Source: Trametopsis cervina (taxonomy: Eukaryota > Basidiomycota > Agaricomycetes > Polyporales > Irpicaceae). From it: a stretch of DNA of 64,000 bases. The stretch spans positions 872,974 to 936,973 of the forward strand of contig MU278355.1 of NCBI GenBank assembly GCA_022385755.1. Direction: 5' to 3'. Positions 34,106-43,591 of the stretch are shown piece by piece. Made by a program: the position numbers and the translations under genes. The notes under the pieces are model-generated. The model saw nothing but the letters and a program-made list of their open reading frames with translations. It was not told where the DNA came from and searched no databases. Every line of letters starts with the position of its first letter. The stretch's first letter is position 1.

Positions 34106-35128
34106 TCAATTCAGATTCTGCAGTTTCATCCATACCGTATCGTTCGCGTTGAAGTCGACACCCTTTCGCGTCCACCACTGTCTCGCGGCCTCTCCCCCTC
34201 CAATAGCGTCCTCAAGTGCCTCTTCAATGTCGCACATGCGGTACTGTATCGGTAGTCCACTTTTATCCCACCACTCGAGAACTTCCGGTCGGTTATGTTT
34301 CGTCGCACCAATCAAGGCGTCCGGGTCAAAAATCAGCTGCAGGCCGCTGTCAAGCCACCATTGGAGGACATCCACCCTGCCGTGACAACTGGCATGGTAC
34401 ATGGCCAACTTGTCGTACTTGATCTCGGGTTGATTGCGAGCCCACCAGTCCAGAACTCCGACATGACCAGCATTGCTCGCCATATCCATCACCTTGCCTA
34501 TCTTCATCGGGAGCCTGCACTCTTTATTCTTTCGTTTCCACCAGCTCAGCACCTCGATGTGGTTTTTGGCGCTGGCCATTTCAAGAGCCGCCTCCGTATA
34601 TAAGAACGGCAGCCCGGAGTTATACCACCATTCGAGCGAGACGACGTGGCCGTGACGGGACGCACCGTCGATTGCTTTGATCACAGAGTCCATTGATGGC
34701 ATAGTTATGACAACTGGATGCAGTTCTCTTGCATGCCTCCACCACGACAGCACAGAGATGCGTCCATGGATAGCAGCTGTTATTGGTAGGAGATCGCAAT
34801 GGTACAGGGAACGGAAAATGGGAGGATGGTGAATGAGGAAGTATTCCAGCACATTTACATAGCCAAATCTAACTGCCAGAATGGCGCTGACCTTGGTAGG
34901 TGGATGCGCTGCAGGGTCTGCGGCACGGATGAGTGGGAGGTAGCCAGTGAGGACAGCGTGATCGGTTTGATTTGCTTGCGTCCAATCTAAGGGAGGCGGG
35001 AGACAGCTTGGTACCCCAACAGCCTTTGCAAGTTCCCAATCCCCTATGTGATCCATTATCTCTGCTAGGATCTCCACAGGAAGATCAGGAGCCTTGGCCT
35101 GGCGCGTTCGAGGCTTCGACCCGCTCAT
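34106..35128 (-). CDS. Ankyrin-like repeat protein with F-box-like N-terminus
   Basis: This is a single exon of 340 codons. Residues 10-45 (APDLPVEILAEIMDHIGDWE) resemble an F-box. After residue 75 there are degenerate ankyrin-type repeats of about 30 residues built on the theme AA..GHV.VL.WW..SGLP, for example GRISVLSWWRHAREL, GHVVSLEWWYNSGLP, HIEVLSWWKRK, GHVGVLDWWARNQPE, GRVDVLQWWLDSGLQ and RPEVLEWWDKSGLP. The repeated Trp-Trp pair is distinctive and is seen in large basidiomycete and oomycete ankyrin families. Function is unknown; substrate recognition in an SCF complex is plausible if the F-box is real. The start at 35128 is the first ATG and gives the complete F-box-like part. Confidence 0.75.
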   Translation of the reverse strand: MSGSKPRTRQAKAPDLPVEILAEIMDHIGDWELAKAVGVPSCLPPPLDWTQANQTDHAVLTGYLPLIRAADPAAHPPTKVSAILAVRFGYVNVLEYFLIHHPPIFRSLYHCDLLPITAAIHGRISVLSWWRHARELHPVVITMPSMDSVIKAIDGASRHGHVVSLEWWYNSGLPFLYTEAALEMASAKNHIEVLSWWKRKNKECRLPMKIGKVMDMASNAGHVGVLDWWARNQPEIKYDKLAMYHASCHGRVDVLQWWLDSGLQLIFDPDALIGATKHNRPEVLEWWDKSGLPIQYRMCDIEEALEDAIGGGEAARQWWTRKGVDFNANDTVWMKLQNLN

Positions 35129-35613
35129 TGATACGCCGTTACGCGAGCCAGGTCCGTTGGTGTCCTGGGGGAAGCGATACGTTTCTATATCATATTCAGC
35201 TAGACGGTAAGCCAGCTCTTCTTCAGTGCCTATCGTCGATAGTCCTCTTGCGACAAGAAAAATGACAAGCTGATCATAGGTGAGACGAGCATATGCGGCA
35301 TTTACTTGTTCTAGGTAGTTTGATCGGACCTTTATGTTTGTGAGTGATACACTAACTGAGCTTTCAATCGATCCTTACCATGTACTATGGGCCAACAGCG
35401 ATGAGGGAGAGTGTCAAAGGGAAGTCAAGGGTTCTTGGTGAATGCAGTACACGGATGAAGATCGCTAGCGCTCTAAGCGCGCTTTCCCAAAGCGGTGAGC
35501 TTTGTATGGAAATACTTCTCCTTCTGAATCTAACAAAGACAAACAAGTGCATGTAACGAAATCATTGTTTGATAACTCTTACGTTTAACTCATCGTCGTT
35601 TAAGCCGTAGCTC
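35129..35613. promoter_or_regulatory. Divergent promoter region between ankyrin-like and F-box genes
   Basis: The 485 bases separate two starts that point away from each other. No strong TATA box was found. The last 60 bases before ATG 35614 are A/T-rich. Confidence 0.35.
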
Positions 35614-37598
35614 ATGCTACTTCCTGCGGACCTTCCACCTGAACTCATCCTTTCAGTGCTCGTGTATCTGCCTCTACAGTCCCTCCATGCCCTAAGGAGC
35701 CTTAGTCGCGAATGGCATGATTGGTTTGACCTGAACAATGAATATATCTACCAGCAGGCAGCGTTCAGGCACAACTTCATACCATCTGCCAACACAACAT
35801 TAGGTGATGCTGTTGAGCACACCAAGCATCTCCTTTCACACTGGGCCATAGAGAACTGGCGTGAATTTTGTGAGTCTCCTTCATGATCGCAGTAGCTATC
35901 GTTATCGTAGAAGATCAGCCCAAGCTTACATCGCTCGTCCAGGTCGATTTCACTTCTCTGTCGAGGCGAACTGGGCAGGCTATGGGGATGTCGGTTGGCA
36001 GGCTTTTTCCATGGATCAGCCGGATGTCCACCGCATCAAAGTCGATGAAGAACTCGGCATTATCATTACTACGCACCAAGAAGGAGGCTTGACTGTACGC
36101 GATCTGGACACCAACGAACTCCTTTGGGCTCTTCCGCCGGTACGTCGCCTACTATGGGATTCATAGCACTGGCTAACCCATGATACGCAGACTTACGTCC
36201 GACCATACGCTCATTGCGAATACCAGAATGGCTTCCTCATTTTCGACCGCTTCGGACAGGCGAAGGAGGTCTGGCGTCTTGCCTCGCAGTACGATCGCAG
36301 TCCAATACCCCCAGAAAACGTGCAACATGCGGTGTCTCACACTATCAATGAGCTCATGCCGCCCTCTAAAGGCCATTTCATAGCATGGGCACTCTTCCAT
36401 GCGCCGGACATGAGTACTGCATTCCGCTTTGTCTATCCTACTCTGGTGGTTTGCGGACAGGATGCTGCATGGCTATACGATGTTCTCACATGTCAGTTTG
36501 TCAAGGCGATTCCTAATATACAGGCCCTCGTTGACAGAACTCGCTTGGGGGCTGTATACTACGTCGAGCTCAGCACACAATACGTTATCATTTGCGGCAG
36601 CAACCAACTGCGGATCTTTGATCGGTCATCTGCAGCTCTCGTCTACGTCACGTCCGCCTCTCCCCGCCCAATAGCACGCCACACGATCGAATTCTGCGAA
36701 CAAGCATCGCCACCCAGAAACGGAACAGTAGCGATCACCCCGCTTACTGGTCACGTCGTCACGTCAGTCCGTGAATCTAAAGGGCACCATCCGTTCATCG
36801 CAGGTGAATACTATTCACCCATGTCATACATCTCTCTTCAAGATTTGTAATGGGATTCCTCTAGCGCATGTGGACAGCAACGGGGAGACCGTTGTCCTCT
36901 TAAAGTACGATGGAAGTGTTGTAGTCATCAAGAATATCTCAGAAGTAATCAAAGGCGAAAAGACATTGGAGCAAAATGCTGTAGAGATCCATCTTCGCCC
37001 TGATGAAGTCGATGATCATGAACCCCCCGGTGCCGTCTATCTGGCTGTTGAGAACGGCCGAGCCAGCGTCGTCACGGTATGTCCGTTATCCGCTGTGACA
37101 TCAGCCAGTGCTTATTATCTATAGACGTTCGGGGTGTTCATTCTCACTCTCGATGCTAATCATTATAGTACTGTCAACCGCAGAATCGATCTTGCAGGAA
37201 CAGAAACAACGGGCACACCTTCGAACAGCACTTCTCAAGACACGCTAGCATTCCCCTTTATTCATTGCAGCAAAATGTTCCTTTGGACCAAGATGTTGAA
37301 CCTAGCGAAAGTGAGCTGTCTGCAGATGACACCACGAAGACTGTTCTTTACCTGGAATAAGCAATATCTGCTTAAAGAGGATCGTAAGCCAGAACCAGGT
37401 GGACAAGTTGGCTGGGCCGTTGGTTCGACCAGTTGGGATGTTGATTGGCCCCCGGGTGAGGACGAGGATGAAGATGAAGACGAAGACGAAGGTGAAGATC
37501 AGAGTCAGTTCTGTCTTTGCTCAACTTACGCGTTTACTCATGCACTCATTCTAGCTGCCTACATATTATGTATCGACATGTCTACTTTCTGCCGTTGA
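35614..37598 (+). CDS. F-box protein with WD40-like propeller
   Basis: Exons inferred: 35614-35869, 35919-36139, 36191-36803, 36865-37076 and 37125 onward. The N-terminus LPPELILSVLVYLPLQSLHA is a clear F-box, which in the family binds SKP1 in SCF ubiquitin ligases. The following 400 residues are strand-rich, with propeller-like phrases: HRIKVDEELGIIITTHQEGG, LTVRDLDTNELLWALPP, YVIICGSNQLRIFDRSS, ETVVLLKYDGSVVVIKN and TFGVFILTLDANHYS. The last exon is uncertain. The frame read here continues to CLQMTPRRLFFTWNKQYL and an acidic (GAGGAC/GAAGAT) tail before TGA 37598, possibly with one more intron near 37502-37554. An alternative splice near 37170-37270 would switch to another frame ending at 37360. 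Target proteins are unknown. Confidence 0.7.
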
Positions 37599-37715
37599 CT
37601 TAGAATGGATGTCACCACAGGGGTGTTGCGAACCATCGCTTAGCTAGCACCCATTTGATAAGGGACGCTTGTTAACAGGTCATGTATTATATGTTCAAAT
37701 CACATTTCTATCTCT

Positions 37716-38788
37716 TTAATCCTCACGCTTCATCATCGCCTCCAACTCTTCACGAGTGAAGATGCCTTTCAGCAAGCCCTTGCCTGCACGCAGAAGGGTT
37801 GCCAAATCGGGGGCCACAATCCGGCGAGCCTCGAGGTCGTCGCGCTTCATGATCTCTTCCAACTCTTCACGAGTGAAGATACCCTTGAGGAGACCCTTCC
37901 CTGCACGAAGAAGAGTTGCCAGATCGGGGGCCACAATCCGGCGGGCTTCGAGGTCATCACGCTTCATCATCGCCTCCAACTCTTCGCGGGTGAAGATACC
38001 CTTGAGGAGACCCTTGCCTACACGAAGAAGGGTCGCCAAATCGGGGGCTACAATGCGGCGGGCCTCGAGTTCATCCCGTTTCATGATCTCTTCCAACTCT
38101 TCACGAGTGAAGATACCCTTGAGAAGACCCTTCCCTGCACGAAGAAGAGTTGCCAGATCGGGGGCCACAATCCGGCGGGCTTCGAGGTCGTCACGCTTCA
38201 TCATCGCCTCAAACTCTTCGCGGGTGAAGATACCCTTGAGGAGACCCTTGCCTACACGAAGGAGGGTTGCCAAATCAGGGGCTACAATCCGGCGAGCCTC
38301 GAGATCGTCACGCTTCATCATCGCCTCCAGTTCTTCACGGCTGAAGATACCTTTGAAGAGGCCCTTGCCTACACGAAGAAGGGTCGACAAATCGGGGGCT
38401 ACAATGCGGCGAGCCTCGAGTTCATCCCGTTTCATCATGGTCTCAAGCTCTCCACGAGCATCGAGTGCCTTTACGTCCCCCTGAGCATTCAAAAGCAGCT
38501 TTGCGCAAAGCCTAGAGGGTTCACCACATCGCTTGATCAGCTCCACGACAAAACCCGGCCGTATCACTGTACATACTCTGGATTGGCCCCGCAGCTTGCC
38601 AAGATATCCCTCTTTGCTACCTGTCCAGGGACCTGGGGTTTGGACGCCCCTACGCGGCCAGAGGCATGAGGGAAGGTGGTCCTGCCTGGTCTGCCGCCAA
38701 ACGTGAGTGGCTCGGCTGAGACCGTCAGGGCCCAGAAGGAGCTGAGGACAACGGTGGCAAGCAAGGCGAATGGTGTAGAGAAACGCAT
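37716..38788 (-). CDS. Secreted Kex2-site repeat protein: six 39-residue units
   Basis: Two exons (38788-38573 and 38480-37716) encode about 326 residues. A signal peptide (RFSTPFALLATVVLSSFWAL, cut probably after VSA) is followed by a 50-residue leader containing one KR. Six near-identical 39-residue units then follow, each ending in EAMMKR, EEIMKR or similar. Each unit starts D(D/E)LEARRIVAPDL and has the core TLLRVGKGLLKGIF, a cationic, amphipathic, helix-prone segment, then an acidic REELE segment. Lys-Arg closing every unit, plus the inner Arg-Arg, are the sites expected for the Golgi protease Kex2. This is the plan of fungal KEP (Kex2-processed repeat) precursors such as repellent, alpha-pheromone and some RiPP precursors. 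No homologue is recognised. The acceptor could instead be a few codons upstream; the repeat frame itself is certain. Confidence 0.82.
37725..38426 (-). repeat. Coding tandem array, 6 x 117 bp
   Basis: Exact 117-base periodicity. Units on the minus strand run 38426-38310, 38309-38193, 38192-38076, 38075-37959, 37958-37842 and 37841-37725. The variants alternate: units 3 and 5 share RAGKG and EEIM, and units 2 and 4 have RVGKG and E(F/L)EAMM, which suggests growth by duplication of a two-unit block. Confidence 0.95.
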
Positions 38789-38984
38789 GATGGGCGATTC
38801 AACGAAGTCGTAATAGGTGAGGATGTAAAGTGAATAAAAGCTATCATGATGGTATGAGTTTCGCAGTCCATACGTGAGTTCGACTCGATACTCACCGACC
38901 GGCGCTTTGAAAGTGAACAAGATGAGTGAATGAACAGAAGACCTGGAGCTGAGGAGCTGAGGATTCCAAATGTCCTAAGAGGTT

Positions 38985-38992
38985 CTTATATA
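38985..38992 (-). promoter_or_regulatory. Probable TATA box of the repeat-protein gene
   Basis: TATATAAG on the minus strand lies about 195 bases before the ATG. The interval holds a donor-like GGTGAGTATC near 38900, so a 5' UTR intron is likely, which would bring the box to a normal distance. Confidence 0.45.
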
Positions 38993-39659
38993 CCTCTATA
39001 CCAAGCAGTCCAAGCAAATCGGAGGCTGAAGATACCCCAGAGGCACAGCATGCTTCGACGAAACTTTGATTGCAGATAACTTGATCGCACTGTCGCTATG
39101 CATCCCGCGTGTGTGGCGGAGCACCTGCAGAATGAAATATCCGCACCTCTGTATACGCCAGCCAACGATGATTTCATACTGTAGTTGCAGTGCAACTCAA
39201 GATTCTAGGTTACCGGAGAGACTACATTTCCTGTATTTTACCCGCTGCGATACTCTCCGATCCTGGAAAGAAACCATTCTTAGCTTCTGGTCACTCGACG
39301 GAAGTTAACAGACTGTGGTACCGTACTGCGTTTCGCTGTAATCAAGTTGATTGTCCCATCAAATTCACCGGGCTAGGGTGGGCTTGGCAAGGAAAACGCA
39401 TATAGACGCCGTCGAACTCATACACTAACCGTCACCTTTCCCGGACACCAAGCGCGTCCGGGTGTTCTGTAGCGCAGTGTACAACATTCGATAACTTGAA
39501 GGCAGGCTTACTGTACATGATAGACAATAACTCTTCACCCGCACACTCTTCCGGCGAGCTCTGGATCTACCCAACCACGCACAAAGTTGTGCATGCTGGC
39601 TCGAATCGACACTGGATAACAAACCTGACGCCACTTTTGGCTAACACTCTGCTCCACCA
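38993..39659. other. Intergenic, no gene recognised
   Basis: About 670 bases between the repeat-protein promoter and the end of the coiled-coil gene. Only short frames without motifs were seen. Confidence 0.4.
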
Positions 39660-40809
39660 TCATTCCCATCTTCGTGAAACCTCTTGAACCGGTGATAGTG
39701 AAGCCTCGTCCTTGGCTTCGTTCGTTCCAGGCATCCCCGGTATGGGCACCAGGCGGAATCCAACACCTGATCATCAGAAATTATCAACACGGCATACGAC
39801 CTCGCGTGGGTTGCTTGGAGACGTACCGATGTGCGCCATGAAACGGTTGAGATTCTTTTCACGGACCTCATTCTCCGCCAGCTCGTGGTCTTTTAGCAGG
39901 AGTGATAGCATCTCATCTTCGGAACCGCGTGAGTGGCTCGTGTTGTGTGGATCACTGAAAGCAGACTCACCGCTATACGCAAACAAGGAGTGCAAATTGT
40001 GCGGATAGACGTCACTCCGTGTTCCATCTGGTTTGAGCACGACGGCGAGTTGGTCCGTGAGGTTGTCGGTGCGTAAGTTCGAGTTCGCCCTTCTGGCTTC
40101 TCTGTGCAATATTTCTCATCAGGAATCCGTGTCTACGCACTAGAAGAGTCATATATGAAACGCACGAGTTCATCAAAGCGTGCTTGACCTCGACCAACTG
40201 CGCCTTGCTCTCTCGCGCTTGTTCGTCCAGCGTAACCGGCAAATGCTCTCTTATCTGCAGGTGGACCTGTTCTTTCACCTGGGCAACAATCTCTCGTCGG
40301 ATTTCCTCCTGTATATGAGACCTGCGAACGCGGGCTCATCAAAGGACTGTCATCAACGCGCCACCATTATGTGTTCCTACTTACTGGAGCTGCTTTGTCG
40401 CCTGTTCTTTCAGCCGCTCACGTATAAGCTCTTTGACTTCGTGCATCCTCGCTTGTTGTTTCTTATCCTGCCTACGAATCTGGCGCCGTAGGCCATCGAT
40501 CTGGGACGACGCATTCTCCTGCACCGCCGACGTAAGCCTGCGCTTTCGCCACCGTGCGACATGCGTACCATGGTCGGACCAAGCCCAGCCACCTTAGCCT
40601 GCTGCTCTTGCAGAATCCGGAATTGCTCTCCTCTAGAGTACTTGCATGAAGCCTATGGTGACCGTCATCACTTTGTGAACTCACATCGTGGCCAACGTAG
40701 TCTTCGTAACTCCGATCATCTCTCGAAGTTGGGCAGTATCTGTCACAGGCGCCGTAGTGATCACGCTTCCACTTGTGCGAGGATAAGGCGTCAGCGCAGT
40801 ACTTGTCAT
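39660..40809 (-). CDS. Conserved-looking coiled-coil protein, function unknown
   Basis: Seven exons on the minus strand (40809-40685, 40632-40569, 40518-40385, 40321-40166, 40101-39971, 39916-39827, 39766-39660) join in one frame to give 268 residues. Residues 50-170 form a long Gln/Glu/Arg/Lys-rich helix, with stretches such as LRRQIRRQDKKQQARMHEVK, KELIRERLKEQATKQLQSHI, EEIRREIVAQVKEQVHLQI and LDEQARESKAQLVEVKHALM, typical of a coiled coil. A compact segment follows, TDQLAVVLKPDGTRSDVYPH, then NLHSLFAYS and LKDHELAENEVREKNLNRFM. The C-terminus is VGFRLVPIPG and a polar tail. Splice sites all restore frame, which strongly supports a real gene. I do not recognise the family. Several shorter minus-strand frames in this area are misread introns of this gene. 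Confidence 0.78.
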
Positions 40810-41216
40810 TTTGAAGGGTGGAGAGGGAGGCGGATGGAGTATGAAGATTGCGGTGGGTCAGGTAGAGCGATCTATAAGTCTCACTTCACCGCGGTGGGTA
40901 GCCGACGCAACGTGCACAAGTCGTGTACAAAGTCGTGTCATGAATATGCACGTCTACTCTGAATGCCTCGTGCCGCCCGAGTGATCTTCGCAATCTGCTA
41001 TCTGTGGGGTCGAATTGTGATTGATCAGCTACTTTGACAAGTGCCAGCGAACCAAAGCAGCTGGCAGTCAAGCGGATAAAACCAGCAAGATATTCCCTCT
41101 GCTTACGCACAAGCTAGCTTGTTGCAGAGACGCGTCATTTTCAGCACGATAATCATGTAATTATGAGCGATACCCTGCGAGTATGATACACAATTCCTTC
41201 TCGGTGTGGTGTGACT
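40810..41216. other. Spacer between two minus-strand genes
   Basis: About 400 bases separate the dehydrogenase stop from the start of the coiled-coil gene. No specific elements were recognised. Confidence 0.35.
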
Positions 41217-42437
41217 CTACTTGTGTTCTGGGACGATGTCGGTGCCCTTGCCTTTCTTGAAGAAATCGAGCAAGTTCGAGAGAGCCCTGATCTCCATCTT
41301 CTTCTGCGAATCGCAAGTCTCTGTGCCCATGTGCGGTAGGAGAGTAGCGTTCGGGAAGTCCAACAGACGAGGGTTGACAGACGGCTCGTCGGGATACACG
41401 TCGAGGCCCACAGCACCAAGCTATAGGAATGTGGATCAGCATCCATGCACGAAGCAGAGACAACACAACGTACATGTCCGTCTTCTAGTGCTCTAATCAT
41501 TGCGGCCTCGTCAATCACCTTTCCTCTTGCCGTGTTAATAATGATTGCGCCCTTCTTCAGCTTTCTGATCATCTCCTCTCCTACAAGCCCTTCGGTCTCT
41601 TTCCTCAGCGGTACATGTACACTCAGAACATCTGCAATGCTGAGCATCTCGTCCAGTCGGTCGACGCCGAAATACTCGCACCAATCCGGAGCGATCGAGG
41701 ATTTGCTGCGGTTGTGATACACGACGCGCATAGGGAAGGCGTGCACGAGTTCTGCATAGCGCAGTCCAATGCCTCCCAGTCCGAGAATCGCAACGGTCTT
41801 CCCTGTCGCGTCGTGGGCCTTACCGGCACTGTGATTCGATTTCCATAATCCCGCACGGAGGTCGCGTTCCATTCTTGAGAACTGACGCAGCGCCGAAACG
41901 GTGAGATACAAGCCAGTGGTAGCGGTTGCATCGTCTACTGCGCCTGGCGTGTTGGAAACGGTTATACCTGTCGTCTGATGAGCGTGATGCAATGCCACAT
42001 AATCTCGCAAGACACACCTTTCGCCTTGCACGCGGCGACGTCGATCTGATCATAGCCTGCGCCGTTGTGGGCTATCCACTTGACGCTCGGTGCCAGAGCA
42101 CTGACTATCTCCTCATCGAAAATGCCGATGCGATCTGCAGACACGTTGTGTCTGTATACACCGACGATACCCTTGTACTTTCCTCCTGACTTCAGATTCG
42201 CGAGGAAATCGGCACGATCTGGAGAATCCATAGCCTGCGCGTTATGTTAGATAGGTCAACTCTTAAGTCGAGTGGCTCCTGCACTCACAACCACATCTGC
42301 AACACCATCAAACATTTCCTTGCATTCTTGGTGTGCCCAAACGAGGTCTCCTGCAAGATTACAAATCAAATCAGTCCCGATAGGCGAGATAAGTTGCACA
42401 CAGAGGATTTCATACCACATATCAGTATCTTTGGCAT
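41217..42437 (-). CDS. D-2-hydroxyacid dehydrogenase (glyoxylate/hydroxypyruvate reductase type)
   Basis: Five exons on the minus strand (42437-42416, 42350-42289, 42234-42018, 41967-41474, 41420-41217) encode 332 residues, the usual size. The substrate-domain part contains WIAHNGAGYDQIDVAACKAKG and VSNTPGAVDDATATTGLYL. The Rossmann part has KTVAILGLGGIGLRYAELV (Gly-X-Gly-X-X-Gly). The catalytic arginine is in IIINTARGKVIDE, the acidic partner in VGLDVYPDEPSVNP, and the catalytic histidine in LLPHMGTET. All three catalytic residues are present, so an active NAD(P)-dependent oxidoreductase is expected, probably reducing glyoxylate or hydroxypyruvate as in yeast Gor1. The exact substrate is not shown by the sequence. 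The first exon is only 22 nt but supplies MPKILICG. Confidence 0.93.
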
Positions 42438-42923
42438 CTTGTACTGCTATACGTGGATAGAAGTGGGCAAGGAGTAGGCAGGACGAGACCTTAAAGCTCA
42501 ACGACCTATGTCACTGCCGATCCTTATAGGGGCCACGGGTGCGGCAACATGGGCCGGTTCATCCGACGGTTGCGAATTTTCGAAAGCGATGCGGTTCAAA
42601 CGTAGAGACTAGCATAGTTTTCGCGTGCTCCAGGCCGACGGAATAACGCCTCTACAGTTGCATATGACCGGGATATGCCAATGGTCGACGGTCCGACGCT
42701 CGCCGACGGGTATTGCTCACCCCGTAAGTCGTGGGTAATGTGCCTTGCATCGGTTGTTATACGACAGACGGGGAGTTGCAGCAATGCTGAAGAGCGTAGT
42801 GGATGCGAAAGGAGAGCTGTCGCCTCTGCAGGTAATTGAGATGGATAATTTCGTTGACGGCCATGTTGCAGCCATCAGATGCCCAGAATGAATAGACTTA
42901 CCCTTTTGTGCTACTCTTGACAC
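42438..42923. other. Intergenic upstream of tRNA
   Basis: About 490 bases with no protein gene. It probably contains the promoter of the divergent dehydrogenase. Confidence 0.35.
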
Positions 42924-42995
42924 AGCAACTTGGCGCAGGGGTAGCGCGCGGGGCTCATAACCCCGAGGTCACTCGATCGAAACGAGTAGTTGCTA
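42924..42995 (+). tRNA. Initiator tRNA-Met (CAT)
   Basis: The 72-nt sequence folds as a full cloverleaf. Acceptor AGCAACT pairs with AGTTGCT, with discriminator A. The D arm is GCGC/GCGC, the anticodon arm CGGGG/CCCCG with loop CTCATAA (anticodon CAT), and the T arm ACTCG/CGAGT with loop ATCGAAA. The A1-T72 pair, the G-C run at the base of the anticodon stem and the ATCGAAA T loop (A in place of the usual TT) mark the eukaryotic initiator rather than elongator tRNA-Met. There is no intron, and a short T run (TTTT) follows within ten bases as the Pol III stop. Confidence 0.95.
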
Positions 42996-43591
42996 TATTT
43001 TAGCATTGTATCGAAGTACACATTCTGACTGACAATCGCCTGGTGAAAATCTCTGAAATTTTGCTATGTATCTGGAAAAGAATATTTGTTATATACAGGT
43101 ACTAAAACAACTCCACGTTGAATTCAGAGGTATATATCGTTGCAGTCGTCTCTCCACCGAGCGTCGAGATTAAACCCTGTAATAGGGTCTCGTATATTTC
43201 TCGCCGACATACTGTATGGTCGGCGCTCCAATACTGTATGTGGGACATCTCCGGCGATCATTGATGACCTGAACGTTGATTCGCTCAGTTCTACAACTTC
43301 TTTCGTTACTGTTCCCTCCCGCTATGGTCAAGTAGCACTTCGGCTCGCAATCCTATGAATCTTCGAACACAAGTCGCCCATGTTCAGTACAGCTAAACTC
43401 ATGGCGGTCTGCCAGGCGGGCGGAGTCTCCGGTATGTGGTTGGGATTGGGTGCGACATATAGGTATCTCATTTCTCTTCAGAAGACTCGCCACAGCCGCA
43501 GCCTAAGCGCGGTACTATATACCATCCAGGTATTCGTAGGATGCATCCTCATACTCTTGTCCTCAAACGTTGAGGTCGATTCTCCCATCCA
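42996..43591. other. Intergenic upstream of membrane-protein copy A
   Basis: About 600 bases. A plus-strand frame at 43380-43658 overlaps the start of copy A in another phase and was rejected as coding. Nothing else was recognised. Confidence 0.35.

Noticed and set aside
37756..38484. 242-codon plus-strand open frame rich in Arg/Ser
   Set aside because: It is the antisense shadow of the six-unit repeat gene; its periodicity and lack of stops follow from the minus-strand coding array.
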